Shown one piece after another: positions 50,157 through 59,001 of a DNA stretch of 64,000 nt. The translations under genes were made by a program, and so were the position numbers. The notes under the pieces are model-generated. The model saw only the letters and a list, made by a program, of their open reading frames with translations. It did not search any database and was not told the origin of the DNA. Every line of letters begins with the position of its first letter. Position 1 is the stretch's first letter. This DNA is from Nocardioides plantarum (GTDB taxonomy: Bacteria > Actinomycetota > Actinomycetes > Propionibacteriales > Nocardioidaceae). Where the stretch lies: contig NZ_VDMS01000005.1 of assembly GCF_006346395.1 (NCBI RefSeq), positions 480,185 through 544,184 on the forward strand, written 5' to 3'.

Positions 50157-52493
50157 GTGGACCACGGCGCCGTCGACCAAGGTGCCCCCGACCAGATCAC
50201 CGTCGATCGGGTCACCGTCGACCGGGTCGAGCATCGCCGCACGCTGCGCCGCGCCGCCGCCGGATCGCTGGTCCTGGGGCTGATGGCCCTGTCGAGTGGG
50301 TTCGTGTGGGCTGCGGACGTGTCCCGGGACGCGTCCGCGCTCGCGGGGCGGACACTCGACACGCGCGCCACCGCCGTCGAGGACGCCGCCGAGGCCGAGG
50401 TCGCACGCTACAGCGACGCCCTCGAGCTGGTCGCGGCGGCCCTCGGCTCGGTGACCGGGGTCGACGCCGACGCCTTCGACACCGCGGCGGCGCCCCTGGA
50501 CGGCATGGACCTCGCGGGCGCGACGTCGCTGGCGTTCCTGGCCCCACCGGTGACCGACGGGCGACTGGCGCGCTTCCAAGCCGCCTGGCGCACCCGCGGG
50601 TCGACCGGCCTCGAGCTCGACCCGGTGGCGGCTGAGACGACCCACGTGTTCGCCGTGCTGAGCAGGCCGCTGGACGGCAGCAGCCAGCGGCGCACCGGGG
50701 TCGACGTGGTCGGTGCGCCTGCGCCGTACGCCGCGCTGCGCGAGGCGCAGCGCTCGGGGCGGGTCTCCATCTCCGACGCCTACCAGCTGATCATCGACCA
50801 GGGCCTCCCGGAGTCCGAGCGCCAGACCTCGTTCTCCGTGGTCGCGCCGGTGGTGCGGCACGACCGCCTCGTGGGCTGGGTCCTGATGGGGGTGCGGGGC
50901 CGCGACTTCCTCGGTGGGGTGCTCGCCCAGGCGGCGGAGGGGCGCGTCGACGTGAGGCTGATGGCCGCCGACACCGCCGGGGTCGACCTCACCGTGGCCG
51001 CGGTGTCCGCCGCCGACGGGCCCGGCTCGGGGGCGGACCACCACCGGCGCACGATCGGTATGACGGTCGCCCAGCACACGTGGACCCTCGAGGTCTCCGC
51101 CAGCACCCCAGCCCTGATCGGGAACATCCACTACCGCCCGCTCGCGATCCGGGTCATCGCCGTGATCCTCGCCCTGCTCGTCGCCGGGTTGTGGTGGGTG
51201 GTCGCGTCGAGCCGCGCCCGGTCACGCGCCGAGATCGCGGCGGCCACCCGCGACCTCGCCCTGGCCGAGGCCGCCGCGCGCCGCCAGGCGACGCTGCTGG
51301 ACACGATGCTCGAGACGATCGACCAGGTCGGGGTGACCGTGGTCGACGCGGACGGCACCTTCCTGATGCACTCCCGCGCGGCACGCCAGATCCTCGGGGT
51401 CGAGACCGAGCCCGTCGCCGGCGACGGGCCGGAGGCGTGGCAGCGACACTACGGCATCTTCACCCTCGACGGCGCGCCGTTCGCCCAGGACGAGATGCCG
51501 CTGGTGCGAGCCCTGGCCGGCGAGCCCACCGACGACGTGGAGATGCTGATCCGCAACGCCACCCATCCCCAGGGCGCCCAGATCGTGGTGTCAGGTCGTC
51601 CGATCGAGCTGGCACAGCAGCGCCCGGGGGCCTTGGCGTTCTACCGCGACGTCACGGCCGACCGTCACCAGCAGGCGGAGCAGGCGGCGTTCGCCGGGAT
51701 GGTCGCCCACGACCTCAAGAACCCCCTGGCCCTGGTCCTGGGCTGCCTGGAGCTCGTCGGCGACGGCGTCGACCAGCTCGTGGGTCCCGCCGACGTCGTG
51801 GGCACCGTCGCCGTCTACCTCGACAAGGCGTCCGCCGCCGCCGCCCGGATGGCGGGGCTGATCGACGACCTCCTCGCCTACACCTCGGCCAGCGACACCT
51901 CGCTCGACCTCGCCGACGTCGACCTCGGCGAGCTCGTGCGCGACGCCCTCGCCGAGGTCGTCGCCGGTCACCTCGCGACGTGCCGGTCGGCCGGCCGCGA
52001 GCCCCTCGCGCCGCTGGTGCACGTCGGGGAGCTGCCGACCGCCCGGTGCGACCCCGAGCGGATGCGCCAGGTCGTCGCCAACCTCGTCGGCAACGCACTC
52101 AAGTACGCCCGCCCCGGGACCCGGCCCGTCGTCGAGGTGACCGCCGAGGTGGACGACGAGCACGGCGTGACGCGGATCTTCGTGGCCGACCGGGGCATCG
52201 GCATCGAGCCCGAGCTGCGGACCGAGGTCCTCAAGCCCTTCGTGCGGACCCCGACGACGGTCGCCGACCAGACGACGTACCCCGGGACCGGGCTCGGTCT
52301 GGCCATCTGCCAGCGCATCGTCGAGCGTCACGGGGGCCGACTGCTCCTACGCCCCAACCCGGGCGGCGGCACCGTGGCCGTCATCGACCTGCCGGTCCCG
52401 GATCCCGACCCGCAGCCCGGCGCGGCCGGGCCCGATCACTCGCGGCGGACCTACCGGTCGACGGCGTACGTCGACACCGTGGCCTCGCCCTGA
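50157..52493 (+). CDS. CHASE-PAS sensor histidine kinase, orphan
   Basis: This is a 778-residue membrane kinase from a GTG at 50157. A first membrane helix (about 34-54) and a second (about 325-347) bracket a CHASE-like external sensor of about 270 residues. A PAS-like domain (about 378-500: GVTVVDADGTFLMHSRAAR) precedes the phospho-acceptor H518 (VAHDLKNPLALVLG). The ATPase has NLVGNALKYARPG, DRGIGIEPE and GTGLGLAICQRI. CHASE domains sense small molecules such as cytokinin-like or other ligands outside the membrane. No response-regulator gene is adjacent, so its partner is elsewhere. Confidence 0.88.
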   Translation: MDHGAVDQGAPDQITVDRVTVDRVEHRRTLRRAAAGSLVLGLMALSSGFVWAADVSRDASALAGRTLDTRATAVEDAAEAEVARYSDALELVAAALGSVTGVDADAFDTAAAPLDGMDLAGATSLAFLAPPVTDGRLARFQAAWRTRGSTGLELDPVAAETTHVFAVLSRPLDGSSQRRTGVDVVGAPAPYAALREAQRSGRVSISDAYQLIIDQGLPESERQTSFSVVAPVVRHDRLVGWVLMGVRGRDFLGGVLAQAAEGRVDVRLMAADTAGVDLTVAAVSAADGPGSGADHHRRTIGMTVAQHTWTLEVSASTPALIGNIHYRPLAIRVIAVILALLVAGLWWVVASSRARSRAEIAAATRDLALAEAAARRQATLLDTMLETIDQVGVTVVDADGTFLMHSRAARQILGVETEPVAGDGPEAWQRHYGIFTLDGAPFAQDEMPLVRALAGEPTDDVEMLIRNATHPQGAQIVVSGRPIELAQQRPGALAFYRDVTADRHQQAEQAAFAGMVAHDLKNPLALVLGCLELVGDGVDQLVGPADVVGTVAVYLDKASAAAARMAGLIDDLLAYTSASDTSLDLADVDLGELVRDALAEVVAGHLATCRSAGREPLAPLVHVGELPTARCDPERMRQVVANLVGNALKYARPGTRPVVEVTAEVDDEHGVTRIFVADRGIGIEPELRTEVLKPFVRTPTTVADQTTYPGTGLGLAICQRIVERHGGRLLLRPNPGGGTVAVIDLPVPDPDPQPGAAGPDHSRRTYRSTAYVDTVASP

Positions 52494-52501
52494 CACGACG
52501 A

Positions 52502-52530
52502 AGGCCCCGCCCCCAGCGGGGACGGGGCCT
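52502..52530. terminator. Bidirectional terminator-like hairpin
   Basis: The arms AGGCCCCG (52502-52509) and CGGGGCCT (52523-52530) extend inward with CCCC/GGGG, giving a very stable stem of 12 pairs. It lies between the 3' ends of two convergent genes (the CHASE kinase ending at 52493 and the large secreted protein ending at 52548). A T-rich tract is lacking, as usual in high-GC actinobacteria. Confidence 0.7.
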
Positions 52531-52547
52531 ACGGCGCTGTTAGACCC

Positions 52548-55292
52548 TCACTCGCGGCGTACGACGACCTTGCCGCCGCGCAGCGCGACCGACGTCGGCA
52601 TCGACGACGGTGACGACACGGACGGCGCGGTCCCCCGGGCGGGGACCCCGGTGCCCAACAGCAGCGAGGACGTGTTGAAGTTGGTGCCGCCGGCGGTCAG
52701 CGTGGTGTTGAACGAGCCCACGGACTGCGGCTTGAAGGACAGTGTCATCGTGCACCAGCGGTGGGGCTGGATGGTCGAGATGATCAGCACGCAGGTGAAG
52801 TCCTGGTTGAGCTCGAGCGGGAACGGCGGTCCGCTGCTCGCCGAGTTCATGTCCTCTCCGTTGTCCGTGGTGTTGACGACGCGGAAGGTGAAGTACGCCG
52901 CGCCGCCCACGGGGACCGCGCCGTAGTCGTAGGTCGCCGGGTAGAGGGTGACGCCCGCGGGCGCCCCGAGCCCGACGAGGGAGGCGGTGGCACCGGGGGC
53001 TCCGTTGACCGTGAGGGTCGCCGACCTGTCTCCGAGCGCGACCGGAGCGAACTCGAGGGTCACCGTGCAGCTGGCGCCGCCGGCGAGGGTGGTGGGGCAG
53101 TCGGTGCTGTCGACGGCGAACACGGCCGCGTCGGGCCCGGTGATCGCGAGGCCCACGGTCGAGGAGTCCTGGGTGCCGGTGTTGGTGACGGTCACCTGCT
53201 GGGTGCCGGTGTCGCCGGGGGTGTAGGCCCCGAAGTCCACGGTCGAGGTGCTGAGGGAGAACGTGGCCGGGGTCAGGCCGGTGCCGGTGAGCTCGACCTG
53301 GGCCTGGGCGCCCTGCGCGAAGTAGTCGATGGAGCCGGTGGCGGGCCCGGAGCTGGAGGGGGCGAAGCGCGCGGTGAAGGTGCACGTGTCGCCGGCGGGG
53401 ATGGTGACGGTGAAGCAGCTGTCGTCGATCGTGAACGGTCCGGTGGTGCCCTCCCCGTCGACCTGGACCGCGGTGAGGCGGTGGTTGGTGAGGGTGAAGG
53501 ACTGGGGGTCGCTGGTGTCGCCGACCGGGATGCCGCCGAAGTTGTAGGTGGTGGGGGCGATGGTCAGGGCCAGGGGGCTGCCGGTGAGGTCGGCGGTGAC
53601 GGTGCCGCCGGGGGTGGCGGTCACGGACAGCTGGGCGGTCTGCTGGTCGGTCCCGGTGCCGGTGTAGGTGACCTCGACGGTGCAGGTGGCGTCACCGGCC
53701 AGGGCGGTGGTGCAGGTGTTGGTGGTGATGGTGAAGGCGGTGTCGCCGGTGAGGTCGACGGTCGGGACGCCGGTGGGGGTGTCGCCGTCGTTGGTGATGG
53801 TGAAGGTGTGCTGGCTGGCGGCGCCGGTGTAGCCGTAGTCGTAGGCGGTGTCGTCGATGGACAGTGCGGGTTCGGTCTGTCCGAGGCCGGTCAGGTCCGA
53901 GGTGGTGGTGGCGCCGGGGGTGGCCGAGGCGGTGAGCGAGGCGGTGGCCTCACCGGCGGCGGTGGGGGCGAACAGGACGTCGATCGAGCAGGACGCACCG
54001 GCGGGCAGGGCGGCGGTGCAGGCGTTGTCGTCGATGGTGAACTGCGCGGCGTCATCCCCGGTCAGGGCGATGGTGGGGGTGCCGGTGGTGACGTCACCGT
54101 CGTTGGTCAGGGTGAAGGTCCGGGCCTCGGACTGCTGGCCGATCACGGTAGCGGGCAGGGCGGCCGTGGCGGGGTCGAGGCTGAGCTCGGCGGGGGCCAG
54201 GCCGGTGCCGGCCAGTTCGGCGGTCGTGGTGCCGCCGGGGGTGGCGCTCACGGTGAGGTCGGTGGTGGCCGCGCCACGGGTGGTGGGGGTGAAGGTGGCG
54301 GTCACGGTGCACGTCGCACCGGGGGCCAGGGCGGCGGTGCAGGTGGTGGTGGTGACGTTGAACTCGGTGGAGCCGCCCAGGGAGACCACCGGGACGCCGG
54401 AGGGCAGGTTGCCGGTGTTGGTCACGGTGAAGGTGACCGGCTCGGAGGTGGCATCGAGGAGGGTGTCGTCGTACAGGGCGCTGTCGGGGCTGATGCTCAG
54501 CGTGGCGGCGCCCAGGCCGGTGCCGGTCAGGCCGATCGAGGCGATCCCGCCGCGGGGGCTGGAGGCGATCAGGTTGCTGGCGGCCTCACCGGGGGTGGTG
54601 GGGGCGTAGGTGACCTTGACCCGGCAGGAGTCGCCGGGGTCCAGGGAGGACCCGCAGGTCGAGGACTGCGCGGTGAAGGCGGGGTCGCCGTTGAAGGACA
54701 CGGTGACGGTGCCGGAGGTGGCGTGGCCGCGGTTGGTGATGGTGACCTCCTTGGTCGAGGTCTCACCGACCGGGACCTGACCGAAGGCCAGGGTGCTGGG
54801 GGAGGCGGCCAGACGGGCGGCGCCGATGGTGATGCTGGGGCTGGAGTCGCGGCACGACTGGGACCCGATGGGGCCCAGGCAGGCGCGTAGTGCGTAGCGT
54901 CCGGCGGGCACGCGCAGCGGTGCGGTGGTGGTGTCACGCACGGTGGCGCTCTTGGACGGGGCCAGGGAACCCACGCTGGTCGTGGCCAGTCCGTAGGTCG
55001 TGGTGCCGTCGGTGAGGTAGAGCCGGACCGAGCGGGTCGGCTGGCGTACGCCGCTGACGTTCTTGACCGTCACGCTGGACTTGACCGTCGTGCCGGTGGT
55101 GGTCGCGGTGCTGGTGGCGTAGGCCGCGGTCACCCGCAGCTGGTAGGTCGGCTGGGGGTCGGCGGGCATGGCCTGCGCACCTGGTGCGAGGACCGCGTTA
55201 CCGGCCACGAGGAGGGTCAGAGCAAGAAGGGCGAACAGGCCCTGGGAGAGGCGACTACGGCGCGGTCGTGCGGAGGGAGGTGGCGGGGTCAT
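52548..55292 (-). CDS. Large secreted multi-domain Ig-like (ASH/choice-of-anchor D) protein
   Basis: This is a 914-residue exported protein starting MTPPPPSARPRR at 55292, with a signal peptide ending near AQAM (residue about 43). An N-terminal domain of about 120 residues matches the small paralog at 47101-47964. About eight repeats of roughly 95 residues follow, each with the pattern of an ASH/HYDIN-like beta sandwich. They contain FTVTN or FTLTN, a Cys about ten residues before a second Cys in APGATC or PAGASC, and a GTG or TGL ending. The paired cysteines likely form a disulfide in each repeat. The C-terminus ends in basic residues with no LPxTG. Function is probably structural or adhesive. 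Confidence 0.85.
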   Translation of the reverse strand: MTPPPPSARPRRSRLSQGLFALLALTLLVAGNAVLAPGAQAMPADPQPTYQLRVTAAYATSTATTTGTTVKSSVTVKNVSGVRQPTRSVRLYLTDGTTTYGLATTSVGSLAPSKSATVRDTTTAPLRVPAGRYALRACLGPIGSQSCRDSSPSITIGAARLAASPSTLAFGQVPVGETSTKEVTITNRGHATSGTVTVSFNGDPAFTAQSSTCGSSLDPGDSCRVKVTYAPTTPGEAASNLIASSPRGGIASIGLTGTGLGAATLSISPDSALYDDTLLDATSEPVTFTVTNTGNLPSGVPVVSLGGSTEFNVTTTTCTAALAPGATCTVTATFTPTTRGAATTDLTVSATPGGTTTAELAGTGLAPAELSLDPATAALPATVIGQQSEARTFTLTNDGDVTTGTPTIALTGDDAAQFTIDDNACTAALPAGASCSIDVLFAPTAAGEATASLTASATPGATTTSDLTGLGQTEPALSIDDTAYDYGYTGAASQHTFTITNDGDTPTGVPTVDLTGDTAFTITTNTCTTALAGDATCTVEVTYTGTGTDQQTAQLSVTATPGGTVTADLTGSPLALTIAPTTYNFGGIPVGDTSDPQSFTLTNHRLTAVQVDGEGTTGPFTIDDSCFTVTIPAGDTCTFTARFAPSSSGPATGSIDYFAQGAQAQVELTGTGLTPATFSLSTSTVDFGAYTPGDTGTQQVTVTNTGTQDSSTVGLAITGPDAAVFAVDSTDCPTTLAGGASCTVTLEFAPVALGDRSATLTVNGAPGATASLVGLGAPAGVTLYPATYDYGAVPVGGAAYFTFRVVNTTDNGEDMNSASSGPPFPLELNQDFTCVLIISTIQPHRWCTMTLSFKPQSVGSFNTTLTAGGTNFNTSSLLLGTGVPARGTAPSVSSPSSMPTSVALRGGKVVVRRE

Positions 55293-55334
55293 AGCAGGAT
55301 GGGAGCACGGATTCGAAGGCCCCGCTGACGTTTC

Positions 55335-55380
55335 GGCAATTTTTGTGTCGAATGGGTCAGACCGGGCAATTTTCGTGTCT
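55335..55380. promoter_or_regulatory. Direct repeats upstream of the large secreted protein gene
   Basis: GGCAATTTTTGTGTC (55335-55349) and GGCAATTTTCGTGTC (55365-55379) differ at one base. They are 30 bases apart, about three helical turns. The A/T-rich cores are exceptional in this GC-rich sequence. They lie 43-88 bases upstream of the ATG at 55292 and likely bind a regulator of that gene. Confidence 0.55.
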
Positions 55381-55436
55381 TGGTGCCCGGTCTCGGGTGA
55401 GCCAGACCAGTCCAGCGGCCTGGACATCTACGCGTC

Positions 55437-56228
55437 CTACGCCTCGTCCGCCGCGTCCGCCTCGACCGGCCGTAGGTCGGGCCGCTTGCAGACCGCCCTC
55501 GCACGGGGAGGGGCGTGGCGGTGCACGACCTGCCCGGTGAGCCAGGGGCCGAGGAACGTGCGGGCCCAGCCGAGCTCACCCAGCACCAGGCGCACCGGGC
55601 CCAGCCGGGACGGATCGACCTCGGCCCACCGCTCGTCGCTGCCCGGGACGTCGAGGAGCCACGCCATCCCCTCGGCGACGCGTCGGTGGCCCTCGGCGGA
55701 GCCGTGGATGCGGTCGTGGCTCCACAGCTCGCGGGCCGCCCCCAGGGGCTGTCCGGCCAGCTCGAGCGTGGGCACGTCGTAGCGCTGGTGCAGCGCGCGC
55801 AACCGGTCGTGGAACACCCGCTGGCGACCGGCCAGCCACCCCATGGCCGGCAGCATCTTGGCGATGTCGGGGTTGGTCATCGACACCACGTGAGCGCCGG
55901 ACTCCTGCAGCCCCGCGATCGTCGTCTCGATGTCGGCGAGCGTGGCCGTGACGTCGTAGTCGTGGCGGAGCAGGTCGTTCATGCCCACCGCGACGCTGGC
56001 GAGGTCGGGGGAGAGGTCGATCGCCCGGGGCAGCTGCACCTCGCGCACGTGACGTGCCCGGCACCCACGCACCGCCAGGTTGGCGTAGTGCAGACCCGGA
56101 CTGGTGGTCCCGGCGAGCCGGGCGGCGAGCCGGTCGGCCCAGCCGCGGGGAGTCCCGTCCGGCGCCAGGTCGTTGAGGCCCTCGGTCTGGCTGTCGCCCA
56201 GGGCGACGTACCGGGACCAGGACGCCAT
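55437..56228 (-). CDS. SGNH/GDSL-type esterase or lipase
   Basis: This is a 263-residue hydrolase starting MASWSRYVALGDSQTEG. Block I (GDSQTEG, Ser about 12), block III (GMNDLLR) and block V with a catalytic D-x-x-H (SHDRIHGSAEGH) form the SGNH active site. No signal peptide is seen, so it may act in the cytoplasm. The substrate could be an acyl ester or acetylated sugar. It is divergent from glmU, with 75 bases between starts. It is not part of the core glmU unit. Confidence 0.88.
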   Translation of the reverse strand: MASWSRYVALGDSQTEGLNDLAPDGTPRGWADRLAARLAGTTSPGLHYANLAVRGCRARHVREVQLPRAIDLSPDLASVAVGMNDLLRHDYDVTATLADIETTIAGLQESGAHVVSMTNPDIAKMLPAMGWLAGRQRVFHDRLRALHQRYDVPTLELAGQPLGAARELWSHDRIHGSAEGHRRVAEGMAWLLDVPGSDERWAEVDPSRLGPVRLVLGELGWARTFLGPWLTGQVVHRHAPPRARAVCKRPDLRPVEADAADEA

Positions 56229-56303
56229 CCTCGGACCGTACTCCGTGCCGTCCTCCGCGCCGCCCGGGAGGCGTCGGCCACCAACCTGTCCTAGTGTGAC
56301 CCG

Positions 56304-57776
56304 GTGCCCCGTGACCTGACCGTGATCGTCCTGGCTGCCGGTGGCGGCACCCGCATGAAGTCCAAGACGATGAAGGTGCTCCACCCGGTCGGTGGCCGCA
56401 GCATGGTCGGCCACGTGCTCCACGCCGTCCTGGCGACCGACCCGAACCGCATCGTGGCGGTCGTCGGCCACCAGCGCGAGCAGGTCGGCCCCCACATCCA
56501 GCAGCTCGTGCCCGACGCGGTGCTCGCGGTCCAGGAGGAGCAGCTCGGCACCGGTCATGCGGTGCGGGTCGCGATGGACGTCGTCGGCGCCTCCGGGCAG
56601 ACGACCGGCACCGTCGTCGTCGCCACCGGCGACACCCCGCTGCTCACGGGCGACACCCTGCGCGAGTTCGTCCACGAGCACCTCGCCTCCCAGGCCGCGG
56701 TGAGCATCCTCAGCGGCGTGGTGGACAACCCGTTCGGCCTGGGTCGCGTGGTGCGCAACGACGAGGGCGACGTCCTGGCGATCGTGGAGGAGAAGGACGC
56801 CTCCGACGTGACCCGCGAGATCCACGAGATCAACTCCGGCATCCTCGCCTTCGACGCCGCGTTCCTGACCGATGCGCTCCCGCGCATCGGCAACGACAAC
56901 GCCAAGGGCGAGTTCTACCTCACCGACGCCATCGGCCTGGCCCGCGGCGACGGGCTGACCGTCAGCGCCCACCCGACCGACGACGTGGTGCAGACCGAGG
57001 GGGTCAACGACCGCGCGCAGCTGGCACGCGCCGGCGCCGAGCTCAACCGCCGCATCGTCGAGCGCTGGATGCGCGCCGGCGTCAGCGTGATGGACCCCGC
57101 CACCACCTGGATCGACGCCGACGTCGTGCTGGCCGAGGACGTCACCATCCTGCCCGGCACCCAGCTGCTCGGCGCGACCGTCGTCGGCGAGGACGCCGTC
57201 GTGGGGCCCGACACGACGCTCAAGGACACCGAGGTCGGGGCCGGGGCGCGCGTCGTACGCACGCACGGCGAGCTCGCCGTCATCGGCGCGGGTGCCACCG
57301 TGGGGCCCTGGTCCTACCTGCGCCCCGGCACCCGGCTCGGCGCGCGGGGCAAGATCGGCGCGTTCGTCGAGACCAAGAACGCCGTCATCGGCGAGGGCGC
57401 CAAGGTGCCCCACCTGTCCTACGTCGGCGACGCCGAGATCGGCGAGGGCGCCAACATCGGGGCCGGCACGATCTTCGCCAACTACGACGGCGTCGCCAAG
57501 CACCGCACGACCGTCGGTCGCCACGCCAAGACCGGTTCCAACAACACCTTCGTCGCCCCGGTCGCCATCGGCGACGGCGCCGGCACCGGCGCGGGCACCG
57601 TCGTACGCCGCGACGTGCCGCCGGGAGCGCTGGCGGTCAGCGCCGGTCCCCAGCGCGACCTCGAGGGCTGGACCCTCGCCCGACGTCCCGGTACCGACCA
57701 GGCGTCGGCCGCCGCCGAGGCCCTGGCAGAATCGCCCGCGGCGGTCGACCATGCGGACGATCCGACCGACGACTGA
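56304..57776 (+). CDS. glmU: Bifunctional UDP-N-acetylglucosamine pyrophosphorylase / glucosamine-1-phosphate N-acetyltransferase
   Basis: This is a 490-residue enzyme from a GTG at 56304. The N-terminal uridylyltransferase domain has LAAGGGTRMKSK (10-21), EQLGTGHAV and GDTPLL. The C-terminal left-handed beta-helix acetyltransferase has hexapeptide repeats and ARGKIGAFVETKNA, LSYVGDAEIGEGANIG and ANYDGVAKHRTT. It makes UDP-GlcNAc for peptidoglycan and, in Actinobacteria, mycothiol precursors. prs follows after 10 bases in the same operon. Confidence 0.96.
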   Translation: MPRDLTVIVLAAGGGTRMKSKTMKVLHPVGGRSMVGHVLHAVLATDPNRIVAVVGHQREQVGPHIQQLVPDAVLAVQEEQLGTGHAVRVAMDVVGASGQTTGTVVVATGDTPLLTGDTLREFVHEHLASQAAVSILSGVVDNPFGLGRVVRNDEGDVLAIVEEKDASDVTREIHEINSGILAFDAAFLTDALPRIGNDNAKGEFYLTDAIGLARGDGLTVSAHPTDDVVQTEGVNDRAQLARAGAELNRRIVERWMRAGVSVMDPATTWIDADVVLAEDVTILPGTQLLGATVVGEDAVVGPDTTLKDTEVGAGARVVRTHGELAVIGAGATVGPWSYLRPGTRLGARGKIGAFVETKNAVIGEGAKVPHLSYVGDAEIGEGANIGAGTIFANYDGVAKHRTTVGRHAKTGSNNTFVAPVAIGDGAGTGAGTVVRRDVPPGALAVSAGPQRDLEGWTLARRPGTDQASAAAEALAESPAAVDHADDPTDD

Positions 57777-57786
57777 GGAGTCTCCC

Positions 57787-58767
57787 GTGACGGGCATCCA
57801 GAAGACCACCGAGAAGAACCTCATGGTCTTCAGCGGCCGGGCCCACCCGGCGCTGGCCCAGGACGTGTCCGAGATCCTCGGCACCCCGCTGGTGCCGACG
57901 TCGGCCTACGACTTCGCCAACGGCGAGATCTACGTGCGCTACGAGGAGTCGGTGCGCGGCTGCGACGCGTTCGTCATCCAGAGCCACACCGCGCCCATCA
58001 ACACCTGGCTGATGGAGCACCTGCTCATGGTCGACGCGCTCAAGCGTGCCTCGGCCAAGCGGATCACCGTCGTCATGCCGTTCTGGGGCTACAGCCGCCA
58101 GGACAAGAAGCACCGTGGTCGTGAGCCGATCTCGGCGCGGCTGGTGGCCGACATGTTCAAGACCGCCGGTGCCGACCGCATCATCACCGTCGACATGCAC
58201 GCCGACCAGCTGCAGGGCTTCTTCGACGGCCCCGTCGACCACCTGATGGCACTGCCGCTGCTCACCGACTACATCAAGGCCCAGTACGGCGGCCAGCAGC
58301 TCGCGATCGTCTCGCCCGACGCCGGGCGCATCAAGGTCGCCGAGCGCTGGTCGGCCCGCCTGGGCGGTGTGCCCCTGGCCTTCATCCACAAGAGCCGTCG
58401 CCTCGACCGTCCCAACGAGGTCGTCGCCAACCGGGTCGTCGGTGACGTCAAGGGCCGGATGTGCGTGCTGACCGACGACATGATCGACACCGGCGGCACC
58501 ATCACCAAGGCCGCCGAGGCACTGGTCGAGGAGGGCGCCGCGGGCGTCGTCATCGCCGCGACCCACGCGATCCTCTCCGGGCCCGCCGTCGACCGGCTCA
58601 AGAACTCCCCGGCCGTCGAGGTCATCGTCACCAACACGCTGCCGATCGCCCCCGAGGCCGAGTTCGACAAGCTGACGACGCTGTCGATCGCGCCGCTGGT
58701 CGCGCGCGCCATCCGCGAGGTCTTCGAGGACGGCTCGGTCACCTCGATGTTCGACGGTCACGCATAG
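57787..58767 (+). CDS. prs: Ribose-phosphate pyrophosphokinase
   Basis: This is a 326-residue enzyme from a GTG at 57787 with GAGGA upstream. FSGRAHPALAQDV (an NTP-binding region), MPFWGYSRQDKKHRGREPISARLVA (flexible catalytic loop) and the PRPP-binding motif VLTDDMIDTGGTI identify a class-I PRPP synthase. It makes PRPP for nucleotides, histidine and tryptophan. It is translated in the same unit as glmU. The next 230 bases are structured and repeat-rich. Confidence 0.96.
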   Translation: MTGIQKTTEKNLMVFSGRAHPALAQDVSEILGTPLVPTSAYDFANGEIYVRYEESVRGCDAFVIQSHTAPINTWLMEHLLMVDALKRASAKRITVVMPFWGYSRQDKKHRGREPISARLVADMFKTAGADRIITVDMHADQLQGFFDGPVDHLMALPLLTDYIKAQYGGQQLAIVSPDAGRIKVAERWSARLGGVPLAFIHKSRRLDRPNEVVANRVVGDVKGRMCVLTDDMIDTGGTITKAAEALVEEGAAGVVIAATHAILSGPAVDRLKNSPAVEVIVTNTLPIAPEAEFDKLTTLSIAPLVARAIREVFEDGSVTSMFDGHA

Positions 58768-59001
58768 ACACACCGCGAGGAACGAGCGGGGTGTCGCGAG
58801 GCGGGAGATCGAGCAAGCCCCGCGACCGAGGAACGAGGTCGCGACGGGCGCGTCGAGATCACCGCAGGCACAGGTCGACCTGAGCTGCACCTGCGGGGGT
58901 CTCGACTCGGACTCGCTGGCGCTCGCCCGGCTCGACCACCGTGGGAGGCGCGCTCCGGGGACACCCCGGTGGGTGGCGATCCGGCTCGACCACCGGTCCG
59001 G
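58768..59001. repeat. Structured repeat-rich intergenic region after prs
   Basis: These 234 bases have no gene but many hairpins: CGCGACC/GGTCGCG, CCGCAGG/CCTGCGG (58863-58897) and CCGGGG/CCCCGG (58935-58948). The bases GGTCTCGAC and CTCGACCACC also occur in the 42404 tandem repeat. It separates prs from the convergent pepN and likely terminates both. Confidence 0.55.
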
